Origin: Fructobacillus evanidus
GTDB lineage: Bacteria; Bacillota; Bacilli; Lactobacillales; Lactobacillaceae
Assembly (NCBI RefSeq): GCF_963580165.1
Contig: NZ_CAUZLM010000004.1
Span: 1-64,000 of the forward strand
Direction: 5' to 3'
Length of the DNA stretch: 64,000 nucleotides
In this document: positions 23,080 through 30,930 of the stretch, piece by piece
Layout of the letters: every line of letters starts with the position of its first letter
Position numbering within the stretch: position 1 is the stretch's first letter
The notes under the pieces: generated by a model
What the model saw: only the letters and a program-made list of their open reading frames with translations
Databases searched by the model: none
Told to the model about the DNA's origin: nothing
Position numbers and translations under genes: made by a program

Positions 23080-23793
23080 TTAAGCCGTCTGCTCTTGGTT
23101 AGCTCCACGAATCGCTAATTCAAGCAAATTATTCGGTTCCCAATTAATCAAGAAGCGCTTGCCATCTTCAAAATACTTGCGTGGCAGTGCGTTATAACGT
23201 GGAACACTGAACTGTTGCTTGAAATCTTTGGCAATCGCATGAAATACTTCGCTAGAAAGTTCTTTGTATGCTTGGCTGTACTTTCCACCCAAGATTGCAA
23301 ATACTCGATTGCGGCGCAACTGCAACAGTTCTGATTGTTCCCAACTGCGAATTTCCTGATCGTCTTCAAACTTGTCTAAGCGTTGTTCCAACTGATTCTG
23401 CTTATCTTCCTGCTGTTTCAATGCTTCGAAAGTTGTTGCTAAGATAGCCATTGGGTCTTTTTGAACTGAATAGCTACCAGTCTTGCGAATGCTTGGCAGG
23501 ACTTCTGATGTGACCCACTTTTTAAAACGCTTAGCACTATTTAGCTTGCTACCAAAGATAAGAGCATAAACACCAGATTCATTAATCATTACCATTTCGC
23601 GTGTTTGACCTGAGTCGGTGAAACGCCGACCCAGCTTGTCATCTTCATCAACATGAGAACTGATAGCGTCCGCTGTTCTCTTATACCCGAGGGTTGTTGC
23701 TACATCTTTCCCTACGAACCATGGTTCGTTATCAATAAGCACCGTTCGCACTTCATTACTTTCGAAGTTGAAAGCTTTTACTTCGTTTGCCAT
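23080..23793 (-). CDS. Phage antirepressor (BRO-N plus ORF6C-type C-domain)
   Basis: 237 residues. The N-terminal BRO domain has VLIDNEPWFVGKDVATTLGY and NESGVYALIFGSKLNSAKRF. A coiled-coil linker (about 120-145) leads to a C-terminal domain with LRRNRVFAILGGKYSQAYKE, of the ORF6C type. Such proteins counteract CI to promote lytic growth. It follows cro in the lytic operon, as expected. Confidence 0.86.
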   Translation of the reverse strand: MANEVKAFNFESNEVRTVLIDNEPWFVGKDVATTLGYKRTADAISSHVDEDDKLGRRFTDSGQTREMVMINESGVYALIFGSKLNSAKRFKKWVTSEVLPSIRKTGSYSVQKDPMAILATTFEALKQQEDKQNQLEQRLDKFEDDQEIRSWEQSELLQLRRNRVFAILGGKYSQAYKELSSEVFHAIAKDFKQQFSVPRYNALPRKYFEDGKRFLINWEPNNLLELAIRGANQEQTA

Positions 23794-23804
23794 GTTGGCC
23801 TCCT

Positions 23805-24047
23805 TTATGCTGGTTGATTTTGTTCTCTATTGGGAACGTTTGTTGTAAAAAAAATACCAAGTGTTCCTGAATCATAACCAAGAATTTCAGCAGCCTTAGC
23901 TAACTCATCTGCTCCAATTGGAATAATTCCTGATTCTCGTTTAGCATACGGTGAACGGGTTTTCCATCCCATTCGTTCTGCCATTTCGTCTTGCGTGAAT
24001 CCTGCTGCTACTCGCTCAGCCTTCAAACGATTAAGATTAACAATCAT
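23805..24047 (-). CDS. cro: Cro-like repressor
   Basis: 80 residues. NRLKAERVAAGFTQDEMAER, KTRSPYAKRESG and DELAKAAEILGY form an XRE-type HTH. It is the first gene of the leftward lytic operon, behind a near-consensus promoter that overlaps operators shared with the divergent CI gene. An ordinary Cro role is likely. Confidence 0.83.
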   Translation of the reverse strand: MIVNLNRLKAERVAAGFTQDEMAERMGWKTRSPYAKRESGIIPIGADELAKAAEILGYDSGTLGIFFTTNVPNREQNQPA

Positions 24048-24063
24048 ATCTATCCTCCTTTCC

Positions 24064-24079
24064 GTTCCCTTTCGGGTAC
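24064..24079. promoter_or_regulatory. CI/Cro operator 1
   Basis: GTTCCCTTTCGGGTAC, a near-palindrome between the cro -10 box and the cro start. It shares its half-site with the other operator copies in this interval. Confidence 0.6.
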
Positions 24080-24085
24080 ACTAAT

Positions 24086-24114
24086 ATATTATTATGTCCG
24101 TTCTCGTTTGTCAA
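24086..24114 (-). promoter_or_regulatory. Lytic promoter for cro operon
   Basis: Minus strand: -35 TTGACA (24109-24114), 17-bp spacer, -10 TAATAT (24086-24091). The spacer contains the half-operator GTTCTCGTTTG (24100-24110), so CI binding would block it. Confidence 0.8.
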
Positions 24115-24159
24115 CAATTTTGTCAAAAAAAAATATTTTTGCTTTTTTTATCAATATTA

Positions 24160-24188
24160 TTGTATCCAAACGGGAACGGTGCTATAAT
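24160..24188 (+). promoter_or_regulatory. Lysogenic promoter for cI with operator
   Basis: -35 TTGTAT (24160-24165), 17-bp spacer, -10 TATAAT (24183-24188). The spacer holds CAAACGGGAAC (24167-24177), the inverted counterpart of the half-site in the cro promoter. The two promoters diverge from one control region of about 150 bp. Confidence 0.82.
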
Positions 24189-24216
24189 TTGGTTATTGAT
24201 TCGAGAGGTACATATA

Positions 24217-24900
24217 ATGAGAACTAATCAAGAAATCATTTCTATTTTAAAAGATAGAACAAATGAAAAAAATATATCTATGAGTGAATTAGCTCGCCAA
24301 GTAGACATGGCTAAATCAGCAATTTCAAGATATTTCAATGGAACAAGAGAGTTTCCTCTTAATAGAGTTAATGATTTTGCAAGAGTTCTTGGACTTACTC
24401 CTGAATATATATTGGGAGTTGGCGTTAGTCATAATGAGTTAATATCCGTTTATGAAAAGTTGAATCCAAATCGTCAGACAAATGTATATAATTACGCTAA
24501 CGACCAATTAGAAGAACAAAACAAAGTTGTTCAAATGCCAACGACCAACACTGTTGAAGTGTATGGTGCTGTATCTGCCGGTACGGGTGAATACATGGTC
24601 GATAATCAACCTGAAGAAGTTGACTACAGTGGCACTGTTCCAGAACACGACTTCGCCGTTACTGTTAATGGTGACTCGATGACTCCCCTGTTCGATGATA
24701 AACAAATCATCTTCGTTAAGAAGGCACAGGAAGCTCGTTCAGGGCAGATTGTCATTGCTGACTATGATGGTCAAGCATATGTTAAGAAGTTTGTGCATGA
24801 CAACAACGGTTGCCGTCTTGTATCTTTAAACAAGAAGTACAATGACATGCCAGTTAATGAACAGCACGAGTTCTCAATTTTTGGAATTGTCATTCTTTAA
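24217..24900 (+). CDS. cI: CI-like repressor with S24 peptidase domain
   Basis: 227 residues from ATG 24217, preceded by GAGAGG. An N-terminal XRE HTH (MSELARQVDMAKSAISRYFN) is joined to a LexA/S24 domain: Ala-Gly cleavage site in AVSAGTGEYM, catalytic Ser in GDSMTPLF and Lys in AYVKKFV. The repressor maintains lysogeny and would self-cleave upon RecA activation, so the prophage should be SOS-inducible if intact. The frame is open upstream but without a ribosome site. Confidence 0.9.
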   Translation: MRTNQEIISILKDRTNEKNISMSELARQVDMAKSAISRYFNGTREFPLNRVNDFARVLGLTPEYILGVGVSHNELISVYEKLNPNRQTNVYNYANDQLEEQNKVVQMPTTNTVEVYGAVSAGTGEYMVDNQPEEVDYSGTVPEHDFAVTVNGDSMTPLFDDKQIIFVKKAQEARSGQIVIADYDGQAYVKKFVHDNNGCRLVSLNKKYNDMPVNEQHEFSIFGIVIL

Positions 24901-24974
24901 ACCGCACAAGCGGTGTACATATTACGTGCAAGGCTGAACCACGTTAAACGGTATATTTTTTGGAGGTAATTTAT

Positions 24975-25817
24975 ATGAATTGTGCAATTTGTGGCAATAA
25001 ATTAAAAATTTTTCGTAGTTATAAAGTAAATAAAGTTAGACTTGATTACATCAGGAGGATTTGTATTGATTGTGTCAAAAAACTAGGTATAACTAAAATT
25101 GATTCAGAAACAAAGCAATCATTATTGCTGTCTCACATTGAAGATTTAAAAAGACTAATTGAAAATAAAGAAAAGTTTAGTACACGTATTCAGTTAGAGA
25201 GGGCTTCAGTCGAAAAAGAAAATGAAATACAAATTAAAAATGAACAAGAAGAAAAATTTAAAGATGTAAAAAATGAATTTACTATTCACGGATCAATATA
25301 TTCAAATGTATTTTTACGTGATGATAATAAACAAATTCTTTTAACAAAAAACAATCAAAATTGGTATAAAATTTTTAAATACTCTGAACTTGAAACGTTT
25401 GAACGTAATATTGATGAAGATGTTTCTTATAAAACAAATAAAAAACACGGTATCACAAGAGCAATTGCAGGTAATGCTATTGCTGGTCCAGTTGGAGCTA
25501 TTATTGGTTCTGGGACTGCAAAAAGTAATTCAGTTGAAAATCATCGAATAAAATCAATTACTTTTTCAATTAGGTTCACATCAGGATATTTATATACAAT
25601 CATTTTTTCAGGAATAGATAGTCAAATAAAAATTGCTGATTCGTTATATTTGCATCTAAACGGAATTATCAGTTCAAATCAAAGAGACAATAAAAAAACT
25701 ATCATGTCTAACAACAACGAATTAAATAATTTAACTAAACTAAAAGAACTACTAGATGATGGTGTCATTACTGAAGAAGAGTTTACAGCTAAAAAGAAGC
25801 AAATATTAGGTATCTAA
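24975..25817 (+). CDS. Zinc-ribbon and SHOCT-domain protein next to cI
   Basis: 280 residues from ATG 24975 (GGAGG upstream). The N-terminus holds CAICGNK and CIDCVKK pairs, a zinc ribbon. A central glycine-rich segment (AIAGNAIAGPVGAIIGSGTA) could touch membrane, and the C-terminus LTKLKELLDDGVITEEEF is a SHOCT motif. The DNA is clearly AT-rich relative to the chromosome. Between cI and int phages often place superinfection-immunity genes; function here is not known. Confidence 0.72.
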   Translation: MNCAICGNKLKIFRSYKVNKVRLDYIRRICIDCVKKLGITKIDSETKQSLLLSHIEDLKRLIENKEKFSTRIQLERASVEKENEIQIKNEQEEKFKDVKNEFTIHGSIYSNVFLRDDNKQILLTKNNQNWYKIFKYSELETFERNIDEDVSYKTNKKHGITRAIAGNAIAGPVGAIIGSGTAKSNSVENHRIKSITFSIRFTSGYLYTIIFSGIDSQIKIADSLYLHLNGIISSNQRDNKKTIMSNNNELNNLTKLKELLDDGVITEEEFTAKKKQILGI

Positions 25818-25897
25818 TAAACGCCCTCTTGGGCATACATACACTTATAAGGCGCAAGCCTTTTTCTTTGTGCCAATTTTCAGAAAGGAGCAAAAAT

Positions 25898-26932
25898 ATG
25901 GCAGGAAGTATTGAAAAAACATCCACTGGAAGATACTGGGCACGTGTTCGAGTCAAGATTGATGGCAAATCTGTCCAACTTTCAAAAACGAAAGACACTA
26001 AAAAAGAAGCTCAATTATGGATAGCGCAACAGCTAACAACTAACCACGATTCAAAAGAAAATAAATATAAAAAAATGCTGTTAGCTGACTACTTTGAACA
26101 GTGGTATACCAGTTACAAATTTGATAAAGAATTTTCAACTGTGCACCAATACAAGTCAACGTTATCAGTAATTAAAAAATTAATTCCTAAAATGAAATTG
26201 GTTGACTTTGATCGCACCGAATTTCAAAAGTTCATTAACATTTACGGAGCTGACCACAGCAAGCAAACCGTTGCCAAGCGAAAAAACCACTTAACTCAGT
26301 GTCTTAAAAATGCCTATGCTGATGGCGCTATTAAAAAAGACCCTACCATCCTGATTAATTTAGTGGGCCAAAAAGGGCGTCCTTCCGATTCAAAATACTT
26401 AGAGGCAGATGATTTTTTGAAATTGGAACACTTTGTTGAAAATAAATTGGATAAAAACGCCTATTTAGCAATTTACATTGGCATTCATACAGGCGCACGA
26501 ATTGGCGAAATAATGGCTCTAAATTATGAGGATTTCAATCAAGAAACAAAAGAGCTAACGATTAACAAATCAATTGACCCTAATGGACGTATCAAGAGCA
26601 CCAAGACAGAATCCAGTAGACGAGTGATAGCAGTAGATGACAAATTATTAAATGTGGTACAAGGTAAGTCTGGGCGAATTATTACTGCTAGTAACAACTG
26701 GATAAATCGAACTTTGAAAAAGATAGCCAAAGAAATCAATATAAAGCCAATCACGTTCCACGCTCTTCGGCATTCTCATGGCTCATTTTTGATCAGTAAT
26801 GGCGTATCAATTAATTATGTATCTCAACGACTTGGCCACCGTGATATTTCAATCACGCAGAAAATTTACACCCACCTTTTGATTTTGGAGAAAAAACCTC
26901 AAGAGCAAAAAACCGTTGCTCTTTTTGATTGA
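25898..26932 (+). CDS. int: Phage tyrosine integrase
   Basis: 344 residues from ATG 25898, after AAAGGAG. N-terminal arm-type domain (GRYWARVRVKIDGKSVQLSK), core-binding domain about 65-165, then the catalytic domain with Arg in HTGARIGEIM, HALRHSHGS, LGHRDISITQ and nucleophile Tyr in KIYTHL. It mediates attB/attP recombination. The gene points to the 3' end of tRNA-Thr 150 nt downstream, the likely integration site. Confidence 0.95.
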   Translation: MAGSIEKTSTGRYWARVRVKIDGKSVQLSKTKDTKKEAQLWIAQQLTTNHDSKENKYKKMLLADYFEQWYTSYKFDKEFSTVHQYKSTLSVIKKLIPKMKLVDFDRTEFQKFINIYGADHSKQTVAKRKNHLTQCLKNAYADGAIKKDPTILINLVGQKGRPSDSKYLEADDFLKLEHFVENKLDKNAYLAIYIGIHTGARIGEIMALNYEDFNQETKELTINKSIDPNGRIKSTKTESSRRVIAVDDKLLNVVQGKSGRIITASNNWINRTLKKIAKEINIKPITFHALRHSHGSFLISNGVSINYVSQRLGHRDISITQKIYTHLLILEKKPQEQKTVALFD

Positions 26933-27012
26933 TAGAATTTATCACACTTTTATCACACTTTATTTATAATTATTGGTAATTATTAGTATTTTTATATTAA
27001 AACGAAATAAAC

Positions 27013-27058
27013 AAAAACCGCTACCTAATCACGTTAATGCGACTAGATAGCGGTTTTT
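27013..27058. terminator. Bidirectional terminator between integrase and tRNA genes
   Basis: AAAAACCGCTA (27013-27023) and TAGCGGTTTTT (27048-27058) form an 11-bp stem with T-runs on both strands. It can end int transcription and the tRNA-Asn/tRNA-Thr transcript. Confidence 0.85.
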
Positions 27059-27083
27059 AATTTTGTGTGATATTTTATGAAAA

Positions 27084-27120
27084 TGCCGACGAAAGGATTT
27101 GAACCTTCGACCCCAGGTTT
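27084..27120. other. Probable prophage attachment site (tRNA-Thr 3' end)
   Basis: The 3' half of tRNA-Thr faces the integrase gene with only a terminator between. Tyrosine integrases commonly use such sites. The second copy, expected at the other prophage end, lies left of the window, so the core cannot be delimited. Confidence 0.45.
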
Positions 27121-27156
27121 ACGATACCCGTGCTCTACCAACTGAGCTACATCGGC
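27084..27156 (-). tRNA. tRNA-Thr (anticodon CGT)
   Basis: Acceptor GCCGATG/CGTCGGC, D arm GCTC/GAGC, anticodon stem CGGGT/ACCTG with loop ATCGTAA, T arm GAAGG/CCTTT with loop TTCAAAT, A73. 73 nt, no encoded CCA. It reads ACG. Confidence 0.95.
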
Positions 27157-27160
27157 ATAA

Positions 27161-27233
27161 CTCCGACTGCCGGGCTCGAACCGGCGACAACCTGATTAAC
27201 AGTCAGGTGCTCTACCAACTGAGCTAAGTCGGA
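27161..27233 (-). tRNA. tRNA-Asn (anticodon GTT), copy 1
   Basis: Acceptor TCCGACT/AGTCGGA, anticodon stem CCTGA/TCAGG with loop CTGTTAA, T loop TTCGAGC, G73; 73 nt. It lies four bases upstream of tRNA-Thr and is identical to the copy at 28137-28209. Confidence 0.96.
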
Positions 27234-27261
27234 ATGATTTGTCGTTTAAAACAACTATTAC

Positions 27262-27290
27262 ATTATGCCATTTACAGCGGGGGCTGTCAA
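27262..27290 (-). promoter_or_regulatory. Promoter of the tRNA-Asn/tRNA-Thr operon
   Basis: Minus strand: -35 TTGACA (27285-27290), 17-bp spacer, -10 CATAAT (27262-27267), about 28 nt before the tRNA-Asn 5' end. Confidence 0.75.
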
Positions 27291-27363
27291 TCATTTTCAC
27301 ACATTATTTTACTAATTTTTTTAAAAATCAGGCTAAGCCTAGACCAGCATTCAAGGCCATCCT

Positions 27364-27392
27364 TTGACACTGACAAAGTGCCGCCTTACAAT
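27364..27392 (+). promoter_or_regulatory. Promoter of the F420-type oxidoreductase gene
   Basis: -35 TTGACA (27364-27369), 17-bp spacer, -10 TACAAT (27387-27392), 33 nt upstream of the start codon. Confidence 0.8.
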
Positions 27393-27425
27393 GTAGGCAT
27401 AACCGGATAGAAAAGGAGACTTCAC

Positions 27426-27995
27426 ATGAATGTTACTGTTTTTGGTAAAGGAAATATTGGTTCAGCCGTTGGTGCCCAATTAGAAAAAGCCGGCAACCAA
27501 GTCGACTATGTGACAACCGAACATAAGGCGGACACGGTAGCCGATTTAGTTATCTTGGCTGTCCCCTATGTTGCTTTGGCAAGCATCGCCAAAGAATACC
27601 AGCAAAAATTTGCCGGAAAAACAATTGTTGAAACCACTAACCCTGTTAATTTTAAAACTTTTGACAGCCTGGATGTCCCAGCTGACTCTTCAGCGACTGC
27701 TCAATTACAGGCTGATTTACCAGACAGTCATGTCTTAAAGGCCTTTAATACCATCTTTGCAGCCAACATCACAACCGGTAAGGTCGGCAGCAATCCCACT
27801 GAAGTTTTGACCGCCGGTGATAACAAAGATAGTAAGGAATTGTTGCAAAAAGCCTTTGAGGGCAGCGACCTCGATGTTGTCGATGCCGGATCTTTGCGTC
27901 GCGCCCGTGAATTGGAATCGATTGGTTTCTTGCAAATGACCTTAGCCGTGACGAAGCAAATTGCTTGGACTGGTGGCTTTGCCGTTGTAAAATAA
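27426..27995 (+). CDS. NADPH-dependent F420-reductase-like oxidoreductase
   Basis: 189 residues with a clear AAGGAG site. The N-terminal Rossmann motif is VFGKGNIGSAVGAQLEKAG, followed by LVILAVPY and VETTNPVN, the pattern of the F420-dependent NADP oxidoreductase superfamily. LKAFNTIFAANI is the usual substrate-side motif. Lactic acid bacteria lack F420, so the natural substrate is unknown. The gene stands alone between two identical tRNA-Asn genes, with its own promoter and terminator. Confidence 0.82.
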   Translation: MNVTVFGKGNIGSAVGAQLEKAGNQVDYVTTEHKADTVADLVILAVPYVALASIAKEYQQKFAGKTIVETTNPVNFKTFDSLDVPADSSATAQLQADLPDSHVLKAFNTIFAANITTGKVGSNPTEVLTAGDNKDSKELLQKAFEGSDLDVVDAGSLRRARELESIGFLQMTLAVTKQIAWTGGFAVVK

Positions 27996-28019
27996 CCTTA
28001 TTCAAAAATTGTTTTTGCG

Positions 28020-28047
28020 GAGCTGGATACTAATCCAGCTCTTTTTT
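28020..28047 (+). terminator. Terminator of the oxidoreductase gene
   Basis: GAGCTGGAT (28020-28028) pairs with ATCCAGCTC (28033-28041) around ACTA, followed by six T. Confidence 0.9.
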
Positions 28048-28099
28048 GTTGATGACTGAAAGACGCATTTACAATAAAAATCAGAACAACTTTCAATTC

Positions 28100-28132
28100 A
28101 AAAAAGACCAGACATTTCTGTCTGGTCTTTTT
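28100..28132. terminator. Terminator after tRNA-Asn copy 2
   Basis: AAAAAGACCAGA and TCTGGTCTTTTT form a long stem just past the 3' end of the second tRNA-Asn. T-runs on both sides allow action in both directions. Confidence 0.88.
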
Positions 28133-28136
28133 AATA

Positions 28137-28209
28137 CTCCGACTGCCGGGCTCGAACCGGCGACAACCTGATTAACAGTCAGGTGCTCTACCAACTGAGC
28201 TAAGTCGGA
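28137..28209 (-). tRNA. tRNA-Asn (anticodon GTT), copy 2
   Basis: Identical over all 73 nt to the copy at 27161-27233. It follows lysS by 77 nt on the same strand with no terminator between, so it may be co-transcribed with lysS and released by processing. Confidence 0.96.
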
Positions 28210-28286
28210 ATAAAGCGCTTGGCTCAACTATATTAGTATACAAAATTGGGCCAAGCGTGTCAACTATTTATTAGTAAAATAAAAAA

Positions 28287-29774
28287 TTATTCTGGACGCA
28301 TTGTTGGGAACAAGACAACGTCGCGAATCGAAGCTGCATCCGTTAAGAGCATGACCAAACGGTCAATTCCAATTCCCAAACCACCTGTAGGTGGCATACC
28401 GTATTCCAAGGCCTCTAAGAAGTCTTCATCAATCCCTTCGGCTTCGTCATTACCGTTATCGCGTTCAGCTGCTTGTGCTTCAAAACGAGCTCGCTGGTCG
28501 ATGGGATCGTTCAATTCGGTAAAGGCATTGGCAAATTCAGAACCAACGATATACAGCTCAAATCGGTCCGTAAAGCGTGGGTCATCAGCATTCTTCTTGG
28601 CCAATGGTGAAACTTCCACTGGGTGGCCATAGACGAAAGTTGGCTGTTCCAACGTATCTTCAACAAAGTTGTCAAAGAATTCGTTGATGATGTGACCAAC
28701 CTGCCAGTACTGTTCGTACTTGACATGGTGCTCGTCCGCCAATTGACGAGCTTCTTCAACCGTCATTTCTGGCCAGAAATCAACACCAGTCTTTTCCTTG
28801 ATCAAGTCAACCATATGCTTACGAGCAAATGGCTTTGACAAATCAATATCAGTGCCTTGATAGTTCACTTGCAAATCAGGATGAACGACCTTAGCGGCCG
28901 CGCGGAAGATGCCTTCCGTTTCGTCCATTACGTCTGTGAAATCCCAATAAGCGGCATATGATTCCAAGGTTGTAAATTCAGGATTGTGCTTTGGATCCAT
29001 TCCTTCATTTCGGAAAATCCGACCGATCTCATAAACCCGTTCCATACCCCCAACAACCAAACGCTTCAAATACAATTCAGTTGCAATTCGCATGTACATA
29101 TCAATGTTCAAGGCATTGTGGTGGGTAATAAATGGCTTAGCGGCGGCACCACCGGCTTGCGTTTGCAAGATTGGTGTTTCCACTTCCAAGAAGTCATGAC
29201 CATCCATAAAGGCCCGGATTGCCGAAACAATCTTTGAACGGTTTTGGAACCGAGTCAAAGATTCCTTGTTGGCAATCAAATCGAGGTAACGCTTACGGTA
29301 ACGAGTTTCAACATCTGAAATACCGTGGAACTTATCGGGCATTGGACGCAAGGCCTTTGACAAGTGAGTCAAGTGCGTTACCAAGATGGTTAATTCACCA
29401 GCCTCAGTCTTCATCATCTGACCCTTAATTCCTAAGAAGTCACCCAAATCAGCACGCTTAATGATTGGATAGTTATCACCCAAGTCATCACGGCGAGCAT
29501 AAACTTGAATTTCACCTGAGCGGTCACGGACGTCGGCAAAGATAACCTTTCCGGCGCCACGCTTGGCTACCATGCGGCCAGCAATGATGACCTCTACAGG
29601 GTTTGCTTCTAACTCTTCTTGTGTTTTCCCATCGTATTGTTCGTGGAGGTCCGCTGCAAGAGCGTCTCGGTCAAAACGATGTCCAAATGGATCAATGTTC
29701 AAATCATCAACCAGCGCCTTCATCTTTTGGCGGCGGGCGACCATTTGATCATTTAAGGCTTTTTCTTCAGCCAT
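28287..29774 (-). CDS. lysS: Lysyl-tRNA synthetase, class II
   Basis: 495 residues, normal length. N-terminal OB-fold anticodon domain (VIIAGRMVAKRGAGKVIFAD), motif 2 region RIFRNEGMDPKHNPEFTTLE and motif 3 GLGIGIDRLVMLL. The enzyme charges tRNA-Lys in the cytoplasm. It follows hslO and the prophage-linked tRNA genes lie downstream. The leader is only 130 nt, and I see no T-box. Confidence 0.97.
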   Translation of the reverse strand: MAEEKALNDQMVARRQKMKALVDDLNIDPFGHRFDRDALAADLHEQYDGKTQEELEANPVEVIIAGRMVAKRGAGKVIFADVRDRSGEIQVYARRDDLGDNYPIIKRADLGDFLGIKGQMMKTEAGELTILVTHLTHLSKALRPMPDKFHGISDVETRYRKRYLDLIANKESLTRFQNRSKIVSAIRAFMDGHDFLEVETPILQTQAGGAAAKPFITHHNALNIDMYMRIATELYLKRLVVGGMERVYEIGRIFRNEGMDPKHNPEFTTLESYAAYWDFTDVMDETEGIFRAAAKVVHPDLQVNYQGTDIDLSKPFARKHMVDLIKEKTGVDFWPEMTVEEARQLADEHHVKYEQYWQVGHIINEFFDNFVEDTLEQPTFVYGHPVEVSPLAKKNADDPRFTDRFELYIVGSEFANAFTELNDPIDQRARFEAQAAERDNGNDEAEGIDEDFLEALEYGMPPTGGLGIGIDRLVMLLTDAASIRDVVLFPTMRPE

Positions 29775-29822
29775 GTCTATCTACCTTCCTGTCGGCGAAT
29801 ATTCGCTCATTTATCTTGTTCC

Positions 29823-29845
29823 AGTATAACAAAACAACGGCCAAG
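29823..29845 (-). promoter_or_regulatory. Probable lysS promoter
   Basis: Minus strand -10 TATACT at 29823-29828 with a T-rich TTTGTC-type -35 about 16 bp upstream, between the hslO terminator and lysS. Confidence 0.45.
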
Positions 29846-29873
29846 ACAAAAGGGCAAACCGCCTGGTTTGCCC
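29846..29873 (-). terminator. Terminator of hslO
   Basis: GGGCAAACC (29852-29860) and GGTTTGCCC (29865-29873) with loop GCCT; on the minus strand followed by TTTTGTC. It lies 33 nt after the hslO stop. Confidence 0.82.
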
Positions 29874-29906
29874 GTCTCATCGTCTTTTTCCGCTTTTTAA
29901 AAACCG

Positions 29907-30857
29907 TTAGTCTTTATTTTTTTCGTTATCGGAAGCTGATTTTTCATCATCTTTTTCTTCTGCTTCGGCTTCGCGCTTTAAAATCTTACTTAAGATTCCT
30001 TCTAGTTCATTAGCTTCAAAATAGTGCTTCTTGCCTGAGAAACGACCCACGACTTCAGCCCCACCATCTTCATCAATCATTGCCTGCACTTCATGAGATG
30101 GCAACGTCGCTAACATTTCACCATAGGCTTCCTTTGGTGGCTCAGCGGCGATACCAACCGCGACAGAAGCCAAGGACGTATAGTTATCCTTACCCAAAAG
30201 GTCATCCAAAACTGCTAGAGGACCCTTCTTTTCAGACAATAACTTCGAAAGTGGTGTCATCTGCTTCAAATGCTCATCCAATTGATCCAACTGGGCATCT
30301 GTTGCTCCTGGCAATGCCTGGACCAAAAAACCACCGGCAGAAGCGACCGTGTCGTCCGGATTCATCGTCACACCGACGCCAATTACGGATGGAATCTGTT
30401 CAGATTGTGTCAAATAATAGGTGAAATCATCACCGATTTCACCTGAAACAATAATTGATTGACCGAGGTAAGGCTTCGAATAGGGTGCTAATTTCGTCAC
30501 TTGGAAAGAACCGTGGTTGCCGACAGCACCAGCTACGTTCAACTTGTCGTCATCGTTGACGATTGGTTCCAATTGAGGGTTGGTTACGTAACCGCGAACC
30601 GCCCCATGGGCGTCCGCTTCCGTCACCACGTTACCAATCGGTCCCTTACCGTCCATCTTCACACCAAGACGCTCTTCACCCTTCAGGGTTGCCTGAGCCA
30701 AGATTTCAGTGGCTAGTAAAGCCCGGCCGAGGACAACCGTCGCAATCCGTGAGGCATGGTGCGCACTTGCTGCTTCCTGGACTAATTTTGTCCCGTCAAT
30801 GGCAAAGGCACGGAAAGCCTCATCTTTTGTAATAACCTTAATTAATTGATCTGACAT
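29907..30857 (-). CDS. hslO: Hsp33-type chaperone lacking all redox-switch cysteines
   Basis: 316 residues. The Hsp33 fold is clear: an N-terminal core with ATVVLGRALLATEILAQATL, GVKMDGKGPIGN and GFLVQALPGA, then the linker and a C-terminal domain ending KKHYFEANELEGIL. In normal Hsp33 a CxC and a CxxC motif bind zinc and sense oxidants. Here the equivalent sites read about A238/P240 and G271/S274, and the whole protein has no cysteine. The C-terminal tail (about 292-316) is highly charged. It cannot work as a thiol switch, and may be constitutively active, inactive or triggered by unfolding. Confidence 0.88.
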   Translation of the reverse strand: MSDQLIKVITKDEAFRAFAIDGTKLVQEAASAHHASRIATVVLGRALLATEILAQATLKGEERLGVKMDGKGPIGNVVTEADAHGAVRGYVTNPQLEPIVNDDDKLNVAGAVGNHGSFQVTKLAPYSKPYLGQSIIVSGEIGDDFTYYLTQSEQIPSVIGVGVTMNPDDTVASAGGFLVQALPGATDAQLDQLDEHLKQMTPLSKLLSEKKGPLAVLDDLLGKDNYTSLASVAVGIAAEPPKEAYGEMLATLPSHEVQAMIDEDGGAEVVGRFSGKKHYFEANELEGILSKILKREAEAEEKDDEKSASDNEKNKD

Positions 30858-30895
30858 AAGAATTCCTTTATTTGTTCTTGTCTTTATTGTAAAAG

Positions 30896-30922
30896 AAAAA
30901 GCCGGCCTAAGCCAACTTTTTT
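30896..30922 (-). terminator. Terminator of the ftsH transcript
   Basis: Minus strand: AAGTTGGC-TTAG-GCCGGCTT (with two G-T pairs) followed by a T-run, directly after ftsH and before the hslO start. Confidence 0.7.
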
Positions 30923-30930
30923 AAAAAAAC

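Noticed and set aside
29775..29906. T-box leader of lysS
   Set aside because: Only a terminator and a promoter-like sequence are visible; no specifier loop or T-box sequence, and the leader is too short.
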